From Leptospira saintgironsiae (GTDB lineage Bacteria; Spirochaetota; Leptospiria; Leptospirales; Leptospiraceae): a DNA stretch of 64,000 nucleotides. A model generated the notes under the pieces. The model saw only the letters and a program-made list of their open reading frames with translations, was not told the DNA's origin and searched no databases. The position numbers and the translations under genes are program-made. Below, one piece after another: positions 8,907 to 16,976 of this stretch. The stretch is from positions 32,034 to 96,033 of the forward strand of contig NZ_NPDR01000010.1 of assembly GCF_002811765.1 (NCBI RefSeq), in the 5' to 3' direction. Position 1 is the first letter of the stretch, and every line of letters starts with the position of its first letter.

Positions 8907-10084
8907 TAGGAATCGATCCGTTGCTTAGATTCCAAATCTTCAGGAAGGTTTCTTAAAAAATCGCATACCGCAGGAATTTCTTTCTCTTTCAATCCGATCC
9001 AGAAATAGATCCAGATTCCTTCTTTTTGAAGGCCGCTACATTCTTTTGCATACCATTTGGAGATTGTATTTTCTGCTCTCGCTCTCCAGAAAAGAACGGG
9101 GGCTTTTTTTAACATCTCGTCCCAGATATCTCTTCCTACACCTTCTCCTCTCGCGATCTCGTTCACTGCAAATTTAGAAAGAAAGGTTCCCCAAGGAGTG
9201 TTTTGTAGAAGTGCGCATCCTTTGTATTCGGACTCCAGAACAATCCCAGAAAATTCCTTATTCCAAAAACCTTCTTTTAATCCTCTTCCAAAAGAATCTT
9301 CGATCAGTCCATTTAATCTTTTAGGATCTAAATTTTGGAAATCAGTATGAAATTCTATTCTATTCTTTTTTCTTAATAGAGTCCCACTACCTTTGATAGT
9401 GAATAATTCCTTTAATAGGCTAGGGGCGGAAGTAATCGCGATCTGAAGATTCGGATCTCCAGTGTATTCAAAAATCATTTTACATTCTTTGAATAATAAT
9501 TCGTCTTCTTTTTGAAGAGTTTCAGTAGATTCGAAATCTAAGATGGAAATCTTTTTATCTTCCGAATTATGGAGTCCACTTCTTGTTGTAAGAAGGATTA
9601 ACTTTTTAGTTCTAAGTTCTTTGCATAAATTAGAAAGATAAGGATAAATTTCAGATCCGCTCTGGTCTGTTACGAATACCGGGATCTTCTTCTCTTTTAA
9701 AGATGAAAGAACAGATTCCAATGCTTGGCTTGGATTTCTGAACCATTTTGCAGGAAGGTTTCTTGAGCCAGGAAGTTCTTGTCCTTCTTCCAATGAGTCC
9801 TTGATGGACTCCAAACTGATCTTGGAAGCAGGGGAGCGATAGAATAAATTTGCGTAAGATACTCCGTCCTTCTCCAGAACGACTACAGGGAATAACTGTA
9901 ATTTTTGTAATAATTTTAAATTGTATAGGAATGCTTCCGCCGACTCTGTCAAGGTTTCGGAACTTGCATGGATGACCGCGAATTTTTCGGGCTCCAAGGA
10001 CCGGAATAGTTTCAGGAACTGAAAACTGTCCTTGGAGTTTTCTGTGACTTCTAAAAGTTTGAGTAGGATCTCCTGGTGATTCAT
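8906..10084 (-). CDS. N-acetylglutamate synthase-like protein (degenerate kinase domain plus NAT domain)
   Basis: The N-terminal ~230 residues resemble an amino-acid-kinase fold, but the usual GG-rich nucleotide loop is replaced by VIHASSETL, so kinase activity is unlikely. The C-terminal ~150 residues match the N-acetyltransferase domain of fungal/animal-type N-acetylglutamate synthase: [28 protein letters not shown], the [17 protein letters not shown] segment and an ending WIYFWIGL. This points to the first step of arginine biosynthesis (acetyl-CoA plus glutamate). The family is normally found in eukaryotes and a few bacterial groups. Reading it as NAGS is a homology call; another acetyl acceptor is possible. 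Confidence 0.75.
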   Translation of the reverse strand: MNHQEILLKLLEVTENSKDSFQFLKLFRSLEPEKFAVIHASSETLTESAEAFLYNLKLLQKLQLFPVVVLEKDGVSYANLFYRSPASKISLESIKDSLEEGQELPGSRNLPAKWFRNPSQALESVLSSLKEKKIPVFVTDQSGSEIYPYLSNLCKELRTKKLILLTTRSGLHNSEDKKISILDFESTETLQKEDELLFKECKMIFEYTGDPNLQIAITSAPSLLKELFTIKGSGTLLRKKNRIEFHTDFQNLDPKRLNGLIEDSFGRGLKEGFWNKEFSGIVLESEYKGCALLQNTPWGTFLSKFAVNEIARGEGVGRDIWDEMLKKAPVLFWRARAENTISKWYAKECSGLQKEGIWIYFWIGLKEKEIPAVCDFLRNLPEDLESKQRIDS

Positions 10085-10102
10085 CTCTCCCGGGAGTCTG
10101 GT

Positions 10103-11968
10103 TTAGTCGATCCGATAGGCAACTAATTTTCCTTTTAACTTTGCGATGGTGACAGATTGTTCTTTATCAGACTTCAGTTTTAGGAAGCCCAAAAGGGAAG
10201 GATCTCCTGCTACCATTGCCACATAGGATCCGGAGAAATTCTTTTTCAAAGCCTCTCCCCAGGTCGAATAGAGTTCAGAAACGGATTCCTTATCTCCCAA
10301 ACGAACTCCGTAAGGAGGATTTGTCACAATTTTCCCTTCTTTGAATCCTAGGCTTTCATCCAATTCTTCTGCGGAAGCAACCTTCCAGCGGATCAGGTCT
10401 GCGACTCCAGCTTCTTTTGCATTCTTCTTTGCGAGTTCAATTGCTTCTTCTGAAATATCTGAACCAAAGAGTAAGATCTCCTTAGAGTCCCATTCTTCTT
10501 TTGCTTTGCATGGTCCAAAAAGCCTAGTGAAGATAGAAGATCTGGATAAACTTTTATAATTCACCCAACCGCCGTTTCTCATTCTAAGTGCTGCTTCTAT
10601 CAAAAGAGTTCCAGAACCACAGAATGGATCGTACAATGCTTCTCCAGGTTTCCAACCTGAAAAACGGAGTAATGCTTGTGCCAGAGTTTCTCTGAGTGGA
10701 GCTTCTCCACCTTCTCTTCCATGCCCCCTCCTTTGTAAAGGTTGAGCATGTAATGCCACAAATAATTTTACCTGGTTCATTCTGGAACGAAGATAGAATA
10801 ATACCTCAGGTTCTTCACGATCTGCTTCAGGTAGTTCCAGGCCTTGGGCTCTGAATCTATCAAAGATCGCGTCTTTTAAGCGGTAGGTTGCATAACGTGA
10901 ATCTTGCAGATTATCTTTTGTTGCAGCATCTATTCTAAATTTTGTTTTAGGAGAAAGTAATTTCTCAAAAGGGAACATTGCTGCGACTTCGTATAGATCG
11001 TCTGGTCCTTGTATGTCCGACCAAGAAGACAATTCAAAGCTGATGCCGGAAGAAATCCCGGAACTTAAACAAAAATCTCTGACCTTTTTAGCGGGCCCTC
11101 TGAAAAAAACTCCTCCTCTATTGTCGGAGAGAGTTTCTAAGCCTGCTTCCTTAACCTCTTCCTTTAATAGGAATGCAAGGCCATCACCGCATGATGCGTG
11201 ATAGGTGAGTGCTTCTGGTCTATCAAATTCTGAAAGAGAAAGTTTTGCTGATTGCCAGCCTGCGCGGATTCCTTCTCTGAAATTATCTTCTTCGTAAGGG
11301 CGGGCTGGACGTTCAGAACGAAATCCTTCTTTGCCTCTAGGTGAGAAAGGACGTCTTTCTCCACGGTCCGAGTCACGAGAGAAAGGTTTTCTTTCACTAC
11401 GGTCTGAATCGCGAGAGAAAGGTTTTCTTTCGCCACGATCTGAATTACGTGAGAATGGTTTACGGTCGCCGCGGTCAGAACTTTCTCCGTAGGAACTTCT
11501 GCCTTCTCTTCTTGTATTTCCAGAAAATGGTTTTCTTTCACCACGATCGGAGTCGCGAGAGAAAGGTTTTCTTTCTCCGCGATCTGCATTGCGGGAGAAT
11601 GGTTTGCGATCTTCTCTGCTAGAATCTTTTTCGCGGTAAGGTTTTCTGTCATCGTCTGAAAATTTACGATTTCCGGAACGAGAAGGGGATTTTCGATCAT
11701 CGCCAGAACGAAAAGGTTTGGAACCACCTTTTTCTTTTGGTTTGTCGGAAGAATATCCTGATTTAGAATTTCCGTCTTTGGAACGATAAGGTTTTTCTGA
11801 ATCGCTTCTTTCTTTAGAGCGATACGGTTTACGATCTGAATCTCGATCGGAGTCTGAACTTTTGGAGCGAGTCGGTTTTGAAAAAGAAGAACCTGATTTA
11901 TTAGCAGGCCCCTTCTTGCCATAACCGGAAGAAGGGGATTTTTTAGGGGATGGTTTTTTGGAATTCAA
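10103..11968 (-). CDS. THUMP-domain class I RNA methyltransferase (RlmL-like) with long basic repeat tail
   Basis: Residues 1-235 are a low-complexity, highly charged Ser/Arg/Lys/Asp tail containing seven copies of a DRGERKPFSRDS-like unit. From about residue 256 comes the RlmL/YcbY-like part: a THUMP-like domain (FRIDAATKDN, DSRYATYRLKDAI) and a Rossmann methyltransferase with motif I DPFCGSG (447-453) and catalytic motif NPPYG (550-554), the pattern of RNA guanine-N2 methyltransferases. The likely substrate is 23S rRNA. The tail is unusual for the family and resembles RNA-binding tails of DEAD-box helicases; it probably increases RNA affinity. Confidence 0.85.
   Translation of the reverse strand: MNSKKPSPKKSPSSGYGKKGPANKSGSSFSKPTRSKSSDSDRDSDRKPYRSKERSDSEKPYRSKDGNSKSGYSSDKPKEKGGSKPFRSGDDRKSPSRSGNRKFSDDDRKPYREKDSSREDRKPFSRNADRGERKPFSRDSDRGERKPFSGNTRREGRSSYGESSDRGDRKPFSRNSDRGERKPFSRDSDRSERKPFSRDSDRGERRPFSPRGKEGFRSERPARPYEEDNFREGIRAGWQSAKLSLSEFDRPEALTYHASCGDGLAFLLKEEVKEAGLETLSDNRGGVFFRGPAKKVRDFCLSSGISSGISFELSSWSDIQGPDDLYEVAAMFPFEKLLSPKTKFRIDAATKDNLQDSRYATYRLKDAIFDRFRAQGLELPEADREEPEVLFYLRSRMNQVKLFVALHAQPLQRRGHGREGGEAPLRETLAQALLRFSGWKPGEALYDPFCGSGTLLIEAALRMRNGGWVNYKSLSRSSIFTRLFGPCKAKEEWDSKEILLFGSDISEEAIELAKKNAKEAGVADLIRWKVASAEELDESLGFKEGKIVTNPPYGVRLGDKESVSELYSTWGEALKKNFSGSYVAMVAGDPSLLGFLKLKSDKEQSVTIAKLKGKLVAYRID
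11339..11617 (-). repeat. Tandem in-frame repeats encoding a DRGERKPFSR-type tail
   Basis: Residues 118-210 of the THUMP methyltransferase are built from seven degenerate 12-residue units (RKPFS core each time), so the DNA is a run of ~36-base repeats in this interval. Such arrays are prone to slippage, and copy number may differ between strains. Confidence 0.8.
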
Positions 11969-11971
11969 TGC

Positions 11972-12439
11972 TTAGGCAATTTGTTGGGCCAAATAATTTT
12001 GGACCCCAATGGTTTTGATGATCTCTAGCTGGGCCTCGAGCCAGTCGATATGCTCCTCCTCGGAGACGAGGATCTTCTCGAGCAATTCACGTGTGCCGTT
12101 GTCTTTATTCTTGGTGGTAATTTCTATCCCACGATTCAAACGTTCTACGGCATTATACTCTACGTCTAAATCATTTTTTAGGATACTTTCAATATCCTTG
12201 CCTACATTGATCTTCATGTATCTTTGCAGATCAGGAATTCCATCCAGGAAGAGTATACGTTCAATCACTTGGTCTGCGTGATTCATCTCTTCGATGGATT
12301 CCTTCTTCATGTAAGAAGCAAGCTTGTCATAACCCCAGTTCTTGTTCAACTTAGCGTGGATAAAATACTGGTTGATCGCTGTGAGTTCGGCGGAGAGCAC
12401 TTCCGCTAAGATTTCGAGGACTTCTTGGTTTCCTTTCAC
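11972..12439 (-). CDS. bfr: Bacterioferritin
   Basis: A haem-containing ferritin that oxidises ferrous iron and stores it in a 24-mer shell. Starting at the GTG at 12439 (155 aa) the residue numbers match E. coli Bfr exactly: ferroxidase ligands E18, E51, H54, E94, E127 and H130 are all present, as is Met52, the haem ligand. I prefer this GTG over the upstream ATG (12463) because an AGGAGA ribosome-binding site lies six bases before it and the family begins MKG. No bacterioferritin-associated ferredoxin gene is adjacent. Confidence 0.95.
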   Translation of the reverse strand: MKGNQEVLEILAEVLSAELTAINQYFIHAKLNKNWGYDKLASYMKKESIEEMNHADQVIERILFLDGIPDLQRYMKINVGKDIESILKNDLDVEYNAVERLNRGIEITTKNKDNGTRELLEKILVSEEEHIDWLEAQLEIIKTIGVQNYLAQQIA

Positions 12440-12445
12440 GTCGTT

Positions 12446-12451
12446 TCTCCT
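12446..12451 (-). promoter_or_regulatory. Ribosome-binding site that fixes the GTG start of bfr
   Basis: AGGAGA on the minus strand, six bases upstream of GTG 12439; it lies inside the longer ORF that would start at 12463 and so argues against that start. Confidence 0.7.
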
Positions 12452-12570
12452 ACCTGAGATCACTATAAACGAGAGTGCCTATTTTGAAAAGCGAGATTCT
12501 AAAAAAGGCAGAATAGATCTCTAAGTTTTTGACTTTGCTCGAAATCAGGAGCAGTAAAATTTGTAGGAAT

Positions 12571-13695
12571 ATGACCTCGGCCTATGTGCTAGACTCTCAT
12601 TTAAGTAAATTTGGCAAGACTGAGTCCGACTATCAATCGCTATCCTACGATACTGCGAATCATTTACTTAAGAAGAATCCGGGTTTTATTCCTGAATTTC
12701 TAATATTTGCATGTATGGCCCCGGAGCGATATACTGGGGAAATTTTTTTACCAGCAAAGATCAAAGAAGATCTTGGACTTTCTTCTTTATTCGCGATCCG
12801 TTCGGAAACTGCATCTTCAAGCGGGGCTTCTGCTCTACATCTGGCCCGTTATCTTCTTCTATCAGGAAAATTTAAAAGAGGGATTGTGATCGGAACAGAA
12901 GTCATGAGTAGGCTTCCGAGAGAAGAGAATAATCTTCTTTTAGGTTCTGTACTTTCTTCCGGGCAAAGAAACCTTGCAATGTCCATGGCTCAGGGTGGGG
13001 CATTGACCGCTACCAGGTATTTAAGGGATTTCGGATATACTAGGAAGGAACTTTTTAGATTATCTAAAAAACTTCATGATAACGGTCTTGAAAATAAGAT
13101 CGCGCATATTCAAAAAAACTTAAACGAAGAGGAATATTTCTCCTCTCCGATGTTTTCCAGTCCATTATGTTTATATGATATTTCTCCTTTATCTGACGGT
13201 TCCTGCGCATTATTATTAGAAACAGATCCGGCAAGATTGAAGAAGGACCGCAAAAAAATTGAGATCACTGGTACTGGGCATGGTTTAGGCCAGGTGAACG
13301 GGGTTCCTGGCGGACTTAGTTTTACTGCATCCAAATCTGCATTTAAGCAGGCCTATGAAGAAGCTAGTAAAAAACCGGAAGATATCCAAGTTGCTGAACT
13401 TCATGATGCATTTACGATTTTTGAGATCATTGCAGCTGAAGATGCAGGTTTATTTCCTCAAGGAAAGGCACTTGCAAATGTTGCAGAAGGGATCACTGAT
13501 AAAAGAGGAAGGCTGCCTATCAATCCATCAGGGGGATTGAAAACAAGAGGTCATCCAGTGGGAGTTTCGGGCCTCGCACAGATTGCTGAACTTTGTGAAT
13601 TTATGAATGAGAATGATTCGGACACTGCACTTAGTTTATCCATCGGAGGATTGGGTGTAAATAATTTTGCAACCATCTTAGAGGCCAAAAAATAA
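12571..13695 (+). CDS. Thiolase-superfamily protein lacking both catalytic cysteines
   Basis: The 374-residue product has the thiolase fold signature of the SCP2/archaeal type: HDAF near residue 290 and NPSGGLKTRGHPVGVSG near the C-terminus. The nucleophilic cysteine is replaced: where SCP2 thiolases read NNNCSTGSSAL this protein reads ETASSSGASAL, placing Ser82 at the cysteine position, and the second Cys of the C-terminal C-x-G motif is also Ser. Ordinary thiolysis or Claisen condensation is therefore doubtful. The longer TTG start at 12529 is rejected because similarity begins at ATG 12571. It is the first gene of an operon with a heptosyltransferase and pepP. Confidence 0.78.
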   Translation: MTSAYVLDSHLSKFGKTESDYQSLSYDTANHLLKKNPGFIPEFLIFACMAPERYTGEIFLPAKIKEDLGLSSLFAIRSETASSSGASALHLARYLLLSGKFKRGIVIGTEVMSRLPREENNLLLGSVLSSGQRNLAMSMAQGGALTATRYLRDFGYTRKELFRLSKKLHDNGLENKIAHIQKNLNEEEYFSSPMFSSPLCLYDISPLSDGSCALLLETDPARLKKDRKKIEITGTGHGLGQVNGVPGGLSFTASKSAFKQAYEEASKKPEDIQVAELHDAFTIFEIIAAEDAGLFPQGKALANVAEGITDKRGRLPINPSGGLKTRGHPVGVSGLAQIAELCEFMNENDSDTALSLSIGGLGVNNFATILEAKK

Positions 13696-14718
13696 ATGTC
13701 TGAAAATATTTTAGTCATCCAAACTGCATTCTTAGGAGACCTGATCTTAACTACTCCGTTATTTAGGGAGATCAAGAGAAGGTTTCCTGGTTCAAGAATG
13801 ACAGTGATCGTGAACAAAGGAACTGAATCCGTTTTGGAAGCAAACCCTTGGATAGATCAGATCATTCCTTTGGATAAAAAGCAGATCAAGTCTTCCATTT
13901 TTGGTTTTTGGAATTTTTGCAAAGAATTAAGAAAACATAATTTTACACTTTGTATTTCTCCACATTTTTCATTTCGTTCTTCTATAATTTCTTTTTTGAG
14001 TGGAGCTAAAAGAAGGATCGGATATAAAACCGCCGGATTTTCTTTTTTATTAAATGAAAGAAAATCTAGAGTATTAAGAGGGCCACACGAGGTGGACAAA
14101 CTTCTTTCTCTTATTTATGCAGAAGAAGAAAGAAAAAATATTTCAAGACAGCCTGAACTATTTTGGAAACCAGAATCAGTTGTCGGTATCCAATCCGAAA
14201 TGAAAAAAAATGGTTTGGAAAAAGGGAATTATATACTGGTCTCTCCTTCTTCTGTTTGGGAAACAAAACGTTTGCCTTCGGATAAATTCAAAACGGTTAG
14301 CAAACTTCTTCATGAAAGAACTGGACTGAAAATTGTTCTGACCGGAGGCAAAGGAGACATCAAACTTTGCGAAGAAGTAGGAGAAGGTTTCGGGATCAAT
14401 CTTTCTGGAAAGACAAGTCTTCCGGAGATGAGTTATTTGATGAGCGGAGCAGCCCTTCTTGTGACAAATGATTCTTCTCCCATTCATTTTGCTTCTGCAT
14501 TTAATATTCCAACTTTGGCTGCTTTCGGTGCCACGATCCCTGCATTCGGTTATACTCCTTTGGCGAGTCGCGTTTTTATATCCGAGGTAAACGGCCTAGA
14601 CTGTCGTCCTTGTGGTATTCATGGAGGAAGGGTCTGCCCTAAAAAACATTTTCGTTGTATGTTGGAACAGGATACGGACAGAATGGTGGAAGAAGGAATT
14701 CGTCTAATAAAAGGATAA
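13696..14718 (+). CDS. Glycosyltransferase family 9 (ADP-heptose:LPS heptosyltransferase-like)
   Basis: GT9 enzymes add heptose to the inner core of lipopolysaccharide at the cytoplasmic face of the inner membrane. The N-terminus has the family motif IQTAFLGDLILTTPLF with a loop for the acceptor; the C-terminal domain has YILVSPSSVWETKRLP, LTGGKGD, and the donor-binding TNDSSPIHFASA. The C-terminus carries a cluster of four cysteines (DCRPCGIHGGRVC and RCM), known in several WaaF-like proteins. ATG follows the thiolase stop codon directly with no gap, so the two are coupled. Confidence 0.85.
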   Translation: MSENILVIQTAFLGDLILTTPLFREIKRRFPGSRMTVIVNKGTESVLEANPWIDQIIPLDKKQIKSSIFGFWNFCKELRKHNFTLCISPHFSFRSSIISFLSGAKRRIGYKTAGFSFLLNERKSRVLRGPHEVDKLLSLIYAEEERKNISRQPELFWKPESVVGIQSEMKKNGLEKGNYILVSPSSVWETKRLPSDKFKTVSKLLHERTGLKIVLTGGKGDIKLCEEVGEGFGINLSGKTSLPEMSYLMSGAALLVTNDSSPIHFASAFNIPTLAAFGATIPAFGYTPLASRVFISEVNGLDCRPCGIHGGRVCPKKHFRCMLEQDTDRMVEEGIRLIKG

Positions 14719-14720
14719 TT

Positions 14721-16010
14721 ATGGACCAAAACATTTTTAGAAAACGGATCCGAGAAGTTCAGAACCTTTTAAAAGAATCAGAAGTTTTACTCATCTTTGC
14801 GGCCCCTCAGAAGATCCGTAACCGAGATGTAGAGTATAAGTTCAGACAGGATTCCGATTATTATTATCTGACTGGTATTGAGGAAGAAGATGGTGTTTTG
14901 GTTCTACGTAGGGACTTCTCTTCTCATTTTGCACTTCCTAAAGATAAAGAAAAAGAAATTTGGACAGGCATTCGTCTAGGTAAAGAAGAGATCAAAAAAA
15001 GATTGGAGCTGGATCAAAGTTTTGATCTTGGAGAATGGGATTCTAAGATTTCGGATATTCTTACCAATCAATTTACATTATATCATTTTTTTGGAAAAGA
15101 CTCCAAAAGAGATTCAGAGTTACTCGAACTAATCAGTTCTTTAAACAGAAGATTGAGAGAAGGTAAGTTCGGTCCACAAAGATGGGAGATCCCGAATTTT
15201 CTTCACGAAATGAGAATGTTAAAATCTCAAGAAGAGATAGAAAAATTAAAAGAATCTTCCAGGATTACAGCTCTCGGTCACGAAAGATTATTCAGAGAAA
15301 CTAAAGTTGGAATGTACGAATTCGAATTAGAGTCCATTCTTGAATCTGAATATTTGAAACATGGTGCTTGGGGCGGAGGCTACGGCCATATAGTCGCCGC
15401 AGGAAAAAATGCAACCATTCTGCATTATACAACCAATCGTGCGAAGATAGGTGATAACGAACTTATTTTAGTGGATAGCGGAGCGGAGAAGGATTATTAT
15501 ACTGCAGACGTTACTCGCGTTTTCCCATCCGGAAAAAAATTCACTTCGGAACAAAGAACTATCTACCAATTAGTTTTGGATGTGCAGAAACAAGCGATCT
15601 TGGACACAAAACAAGGCGTAGAATTTAATGCAGTTCATGAGAAAACTGTATTAAATTTAACTTCCGGATTGATTGACTTAGGTTTATTGAAAGGAAATCT
15701 TTCAGAGGTCATAGAAAAGGGAGAATACCGCAGATTTTATATGCATAGAACCGGTCACTATCTGGGAATGGATGTGCATGATGTAGGACGCTATTTCGAG
15801 AATGGAAAAAGTAAACCTATGCAGAATGGGCTCGTAGTAACTGTGGAGCCAGGGTTATATTTTGATCCTACAGATGAAACGATTCCCGCTGGTTTCAGAG
15901 GAATTGGAGTTAGGATAGAGGATGATGTTTTGGTTAACGGAGATAATCCTGTCGTTCTAACATCTATGATAGCGAAAGAAGTAGATGAGATTGAGGCGAT
16001 GAGAGCGTGA
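14721..16010 (+). CDS. pepP: Xaa-Pro aminopeptidase P (M24 metallopeptidase)
   Basis: PepP removes N-terminal residues that precede proline. The 429-residue protein has an N-terminal creatinase-like domain (IFAAPQKIRNRDVEYKFRQDSDYYYLTG) and a pita-bread catalytic domain with the five metal ligands: two Asp in LVDSGAEKDYYTADVTRVFP, His in HRTGHYLGMDVHD, Glu in VTVEPGLYF and Glu in GVRIEDDVLV. ATG 14721 follows an AGGATAATT ribosome-binding site and gives the normal family N-terminus; the longer frame from 14655 overlaps the heptosyltransferase gene. Last gene of the three-gene operon. Confidence 0.93.
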   Translation: MDQNIFRKRIREVQNLLKESEVLLIFAAPQKIRNRDVEYKFRQDSDYYYLTGIEEEDGVLVLRRDFSSHFALPKDKEKEIWTGIRLGKEEIKKRLELDQSFDLGEWDSKISDILTNQFTLYHFFGKDSKRDSELLELISSLNRRLREGKFGPQRWEIPNFLHEMRMLKSQEEIEKLKESSRITALGHERLFRETKVGMYEFELESILESEYLKHGAWGGGYGHIVAAGKNATILHYTTNRAKIGDNELILVDSGAEKDYYTADVTRVFPSGKKFTSEQRTIYQLVLDVQKQAILDTKQGVEFNAVHEKTVLNLTSGLIDLGLLKGNLSEVIEKGEYRRFYMHRTGHYLGMDVHDVGRYFENGKSKPMQNGLVVTVEPGLYFDPTDETIPAGFRGIGVRIEDDVLVNGDNPVVLTSMIAKEVDEIEAMRA

Positions 16011-16209
16011 GCTAAGAGTGGGTGAGTCAAACTTCGCTTATTCAGAAACAGGGATTTAAGCGGAATTGAGATTCATTTCTTATCTTCATTAATCAAATTT
16101 TTATAATATATACCGGAATATTGATTCCAGATCTATCTTAATCTTTGGAAGCCTTGTCGGCTTTTATGATTGACCGCCGTTTTGATTTCCTGTTTACGTC
16201 TCCAAACTT

Positions 16210-16243
16210 TTCGTCTTAGTGCCTAATTTCGACCTAAGACGAA
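16210..16243. promoter_or_regulatory. Perfect 10-base inverted repeat in a 324-base gene-free spacer
   Basis: TTCGTCTTAG (16210-16219) and its exact complement CTAAGACGAA (16234-16243) flank a 14-base loop. No T-run follows, so an operator or an RNA hairpin is more likely than a simple terminator. The rest of the spacer 16011-16334 is AT-rich; a weak AAGCC/GGCTT stem near 16150 may end the pepP operon. Nothing else is seen there. Confidence 0.4.
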
Positions 16244-16334
16244 CTAAATTCAAAAATTTTAATATTCCTTTCATTTTTTATTTGAAGATATTTGTTCTAT
16301 ATTATGGATTCGATCCCAACATTCGGGAGCGAAT

Positions 16335-16766
16335 ATGGAAGAAGTTTTTAGAAAACAAATACTAGAGAACAGAGGAATGATCCAAATCGATTGGAGAATT
16401 CCGATGGAAATGGAGTCGATCTGGAGAGATGCAGTTTTACGTTTGGGAGAACCGAAGGAGATCCTGCAATTCATAATTTCCTCCTTTAGAGAAAGACGGC
16501 AAAAGGGTAGAATCCTAAGGTTCGATTTCGAAAAAGTGAAAAATAGCGATTCTCGAAAAAGGATCAGAGTTTATGGTTCTGATTATTGGGAAGCGATGGG
16601 TTACGCTAACGAGAGAAACGTCTCCACTAGTAGTTTTTTAAGTTCACTTTTGAAAATGGAATGGATCTTGAGTTCAGGATTTCAGTCTTTTAGAAAGGAA
16701 AATTCAGAACTAAAAAAAGAAACTGAGAAAAATGGGGAGAAGTTTCTACCTTGGGACGCAGCGTGA
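16335..16766 (+). CDS. Hypothetical protein, possibly DUF1564 (Leptospira-specific)
   Basis: A 143-residue basic protein. The centre and C-terminal half (RIRVYGSDYWEAMGYA, then NVSTSSFLSSLLKMEW) resembles the final segment of DUF1564, a family expanded in Leptospira, where a W-x-x-hydrophobic turn is followed by a helix-turn-helix-like GVS-x-x-x-hydrophobic run; this could be a DNA-binding fold. The assignment is tentative. A GGGAG ribosome-binding site lies six bases before the ATG. The gene stands alone between two spacers with palindromes. Confidence 0.5.
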   Translation: MEEVFRKQILENRGMIQIDWRIPMEMESIWRDAVLRLGEPKEILQFIISSFRERRQKGRILRFDFEKVKNSDSRKRIRVYGSDYWEAMGYANERNVSTSSFLSSLLKMEWILSSGFQSFRKENSELKKETEKNGEKFLPWDAA

Positions 16767-16790
16767 CCTGTTTCTTTAGTTAAGCCTGGA

Positions 16791-16808
16791 ATGTTGGAAT
16801 TCCAACAT
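16791..16808. repeat. Perfect 18-base palindrome (dispersed palindrome family member)
   Basis: ATGTTGGAATTCCAACAT is exactly self-complementary. It lies 24 bases after the DUF1564-like gene and belongs to the same consensus as palindromes at 16926, 21135, 43972 and 62644. Confidence 0.7.
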
Positions 16809-16864
16809 GAATTGTGGGCGTAAATTGGAGTTGAAGATTAGGTGATTTTAGTGTATAGGGGAAA

Positions 16865-16941
16865 TAGCTTCTCCCACAAGCCCACCTCCTCCACCCGAAC
16901 CGGGTGGGGGCGATCTTCACTCCCATGTAGGAGTTCCAACA
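16865..16941. repeat. GC-rich dispersed repeat ending in a palindrome (copy 1)
   Basis: This stretch contains CTCCCAC, a CCTCCTCC run, a CCACCCG/CGGGTGG hairpin, a G-rich run and, at its right end, the palindrome TGTAGGAGTTCCAACA (16926-16941). The reverse complement of 62641-62740 shows the same blocks in the same order. It lies between two convergent genes; a further short AGGAGTTCCT sits at 16961-16970. Confidence 0.55.
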
Positions 16942-16976
16942 AACGGCTAATCTCTCACTCAGGAGTTCCTATATTC

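Noticed and set aside
11164..11922. 252-residue ORF in another frame of the THUMP methyltransferase repeat region
   Set aside because: It is a by-product of the repetitive, stop-poor DNA that encodes the charged tail. Its translation is low complexity with no motif, and the overlapping frame has clear methyltransferase domains.
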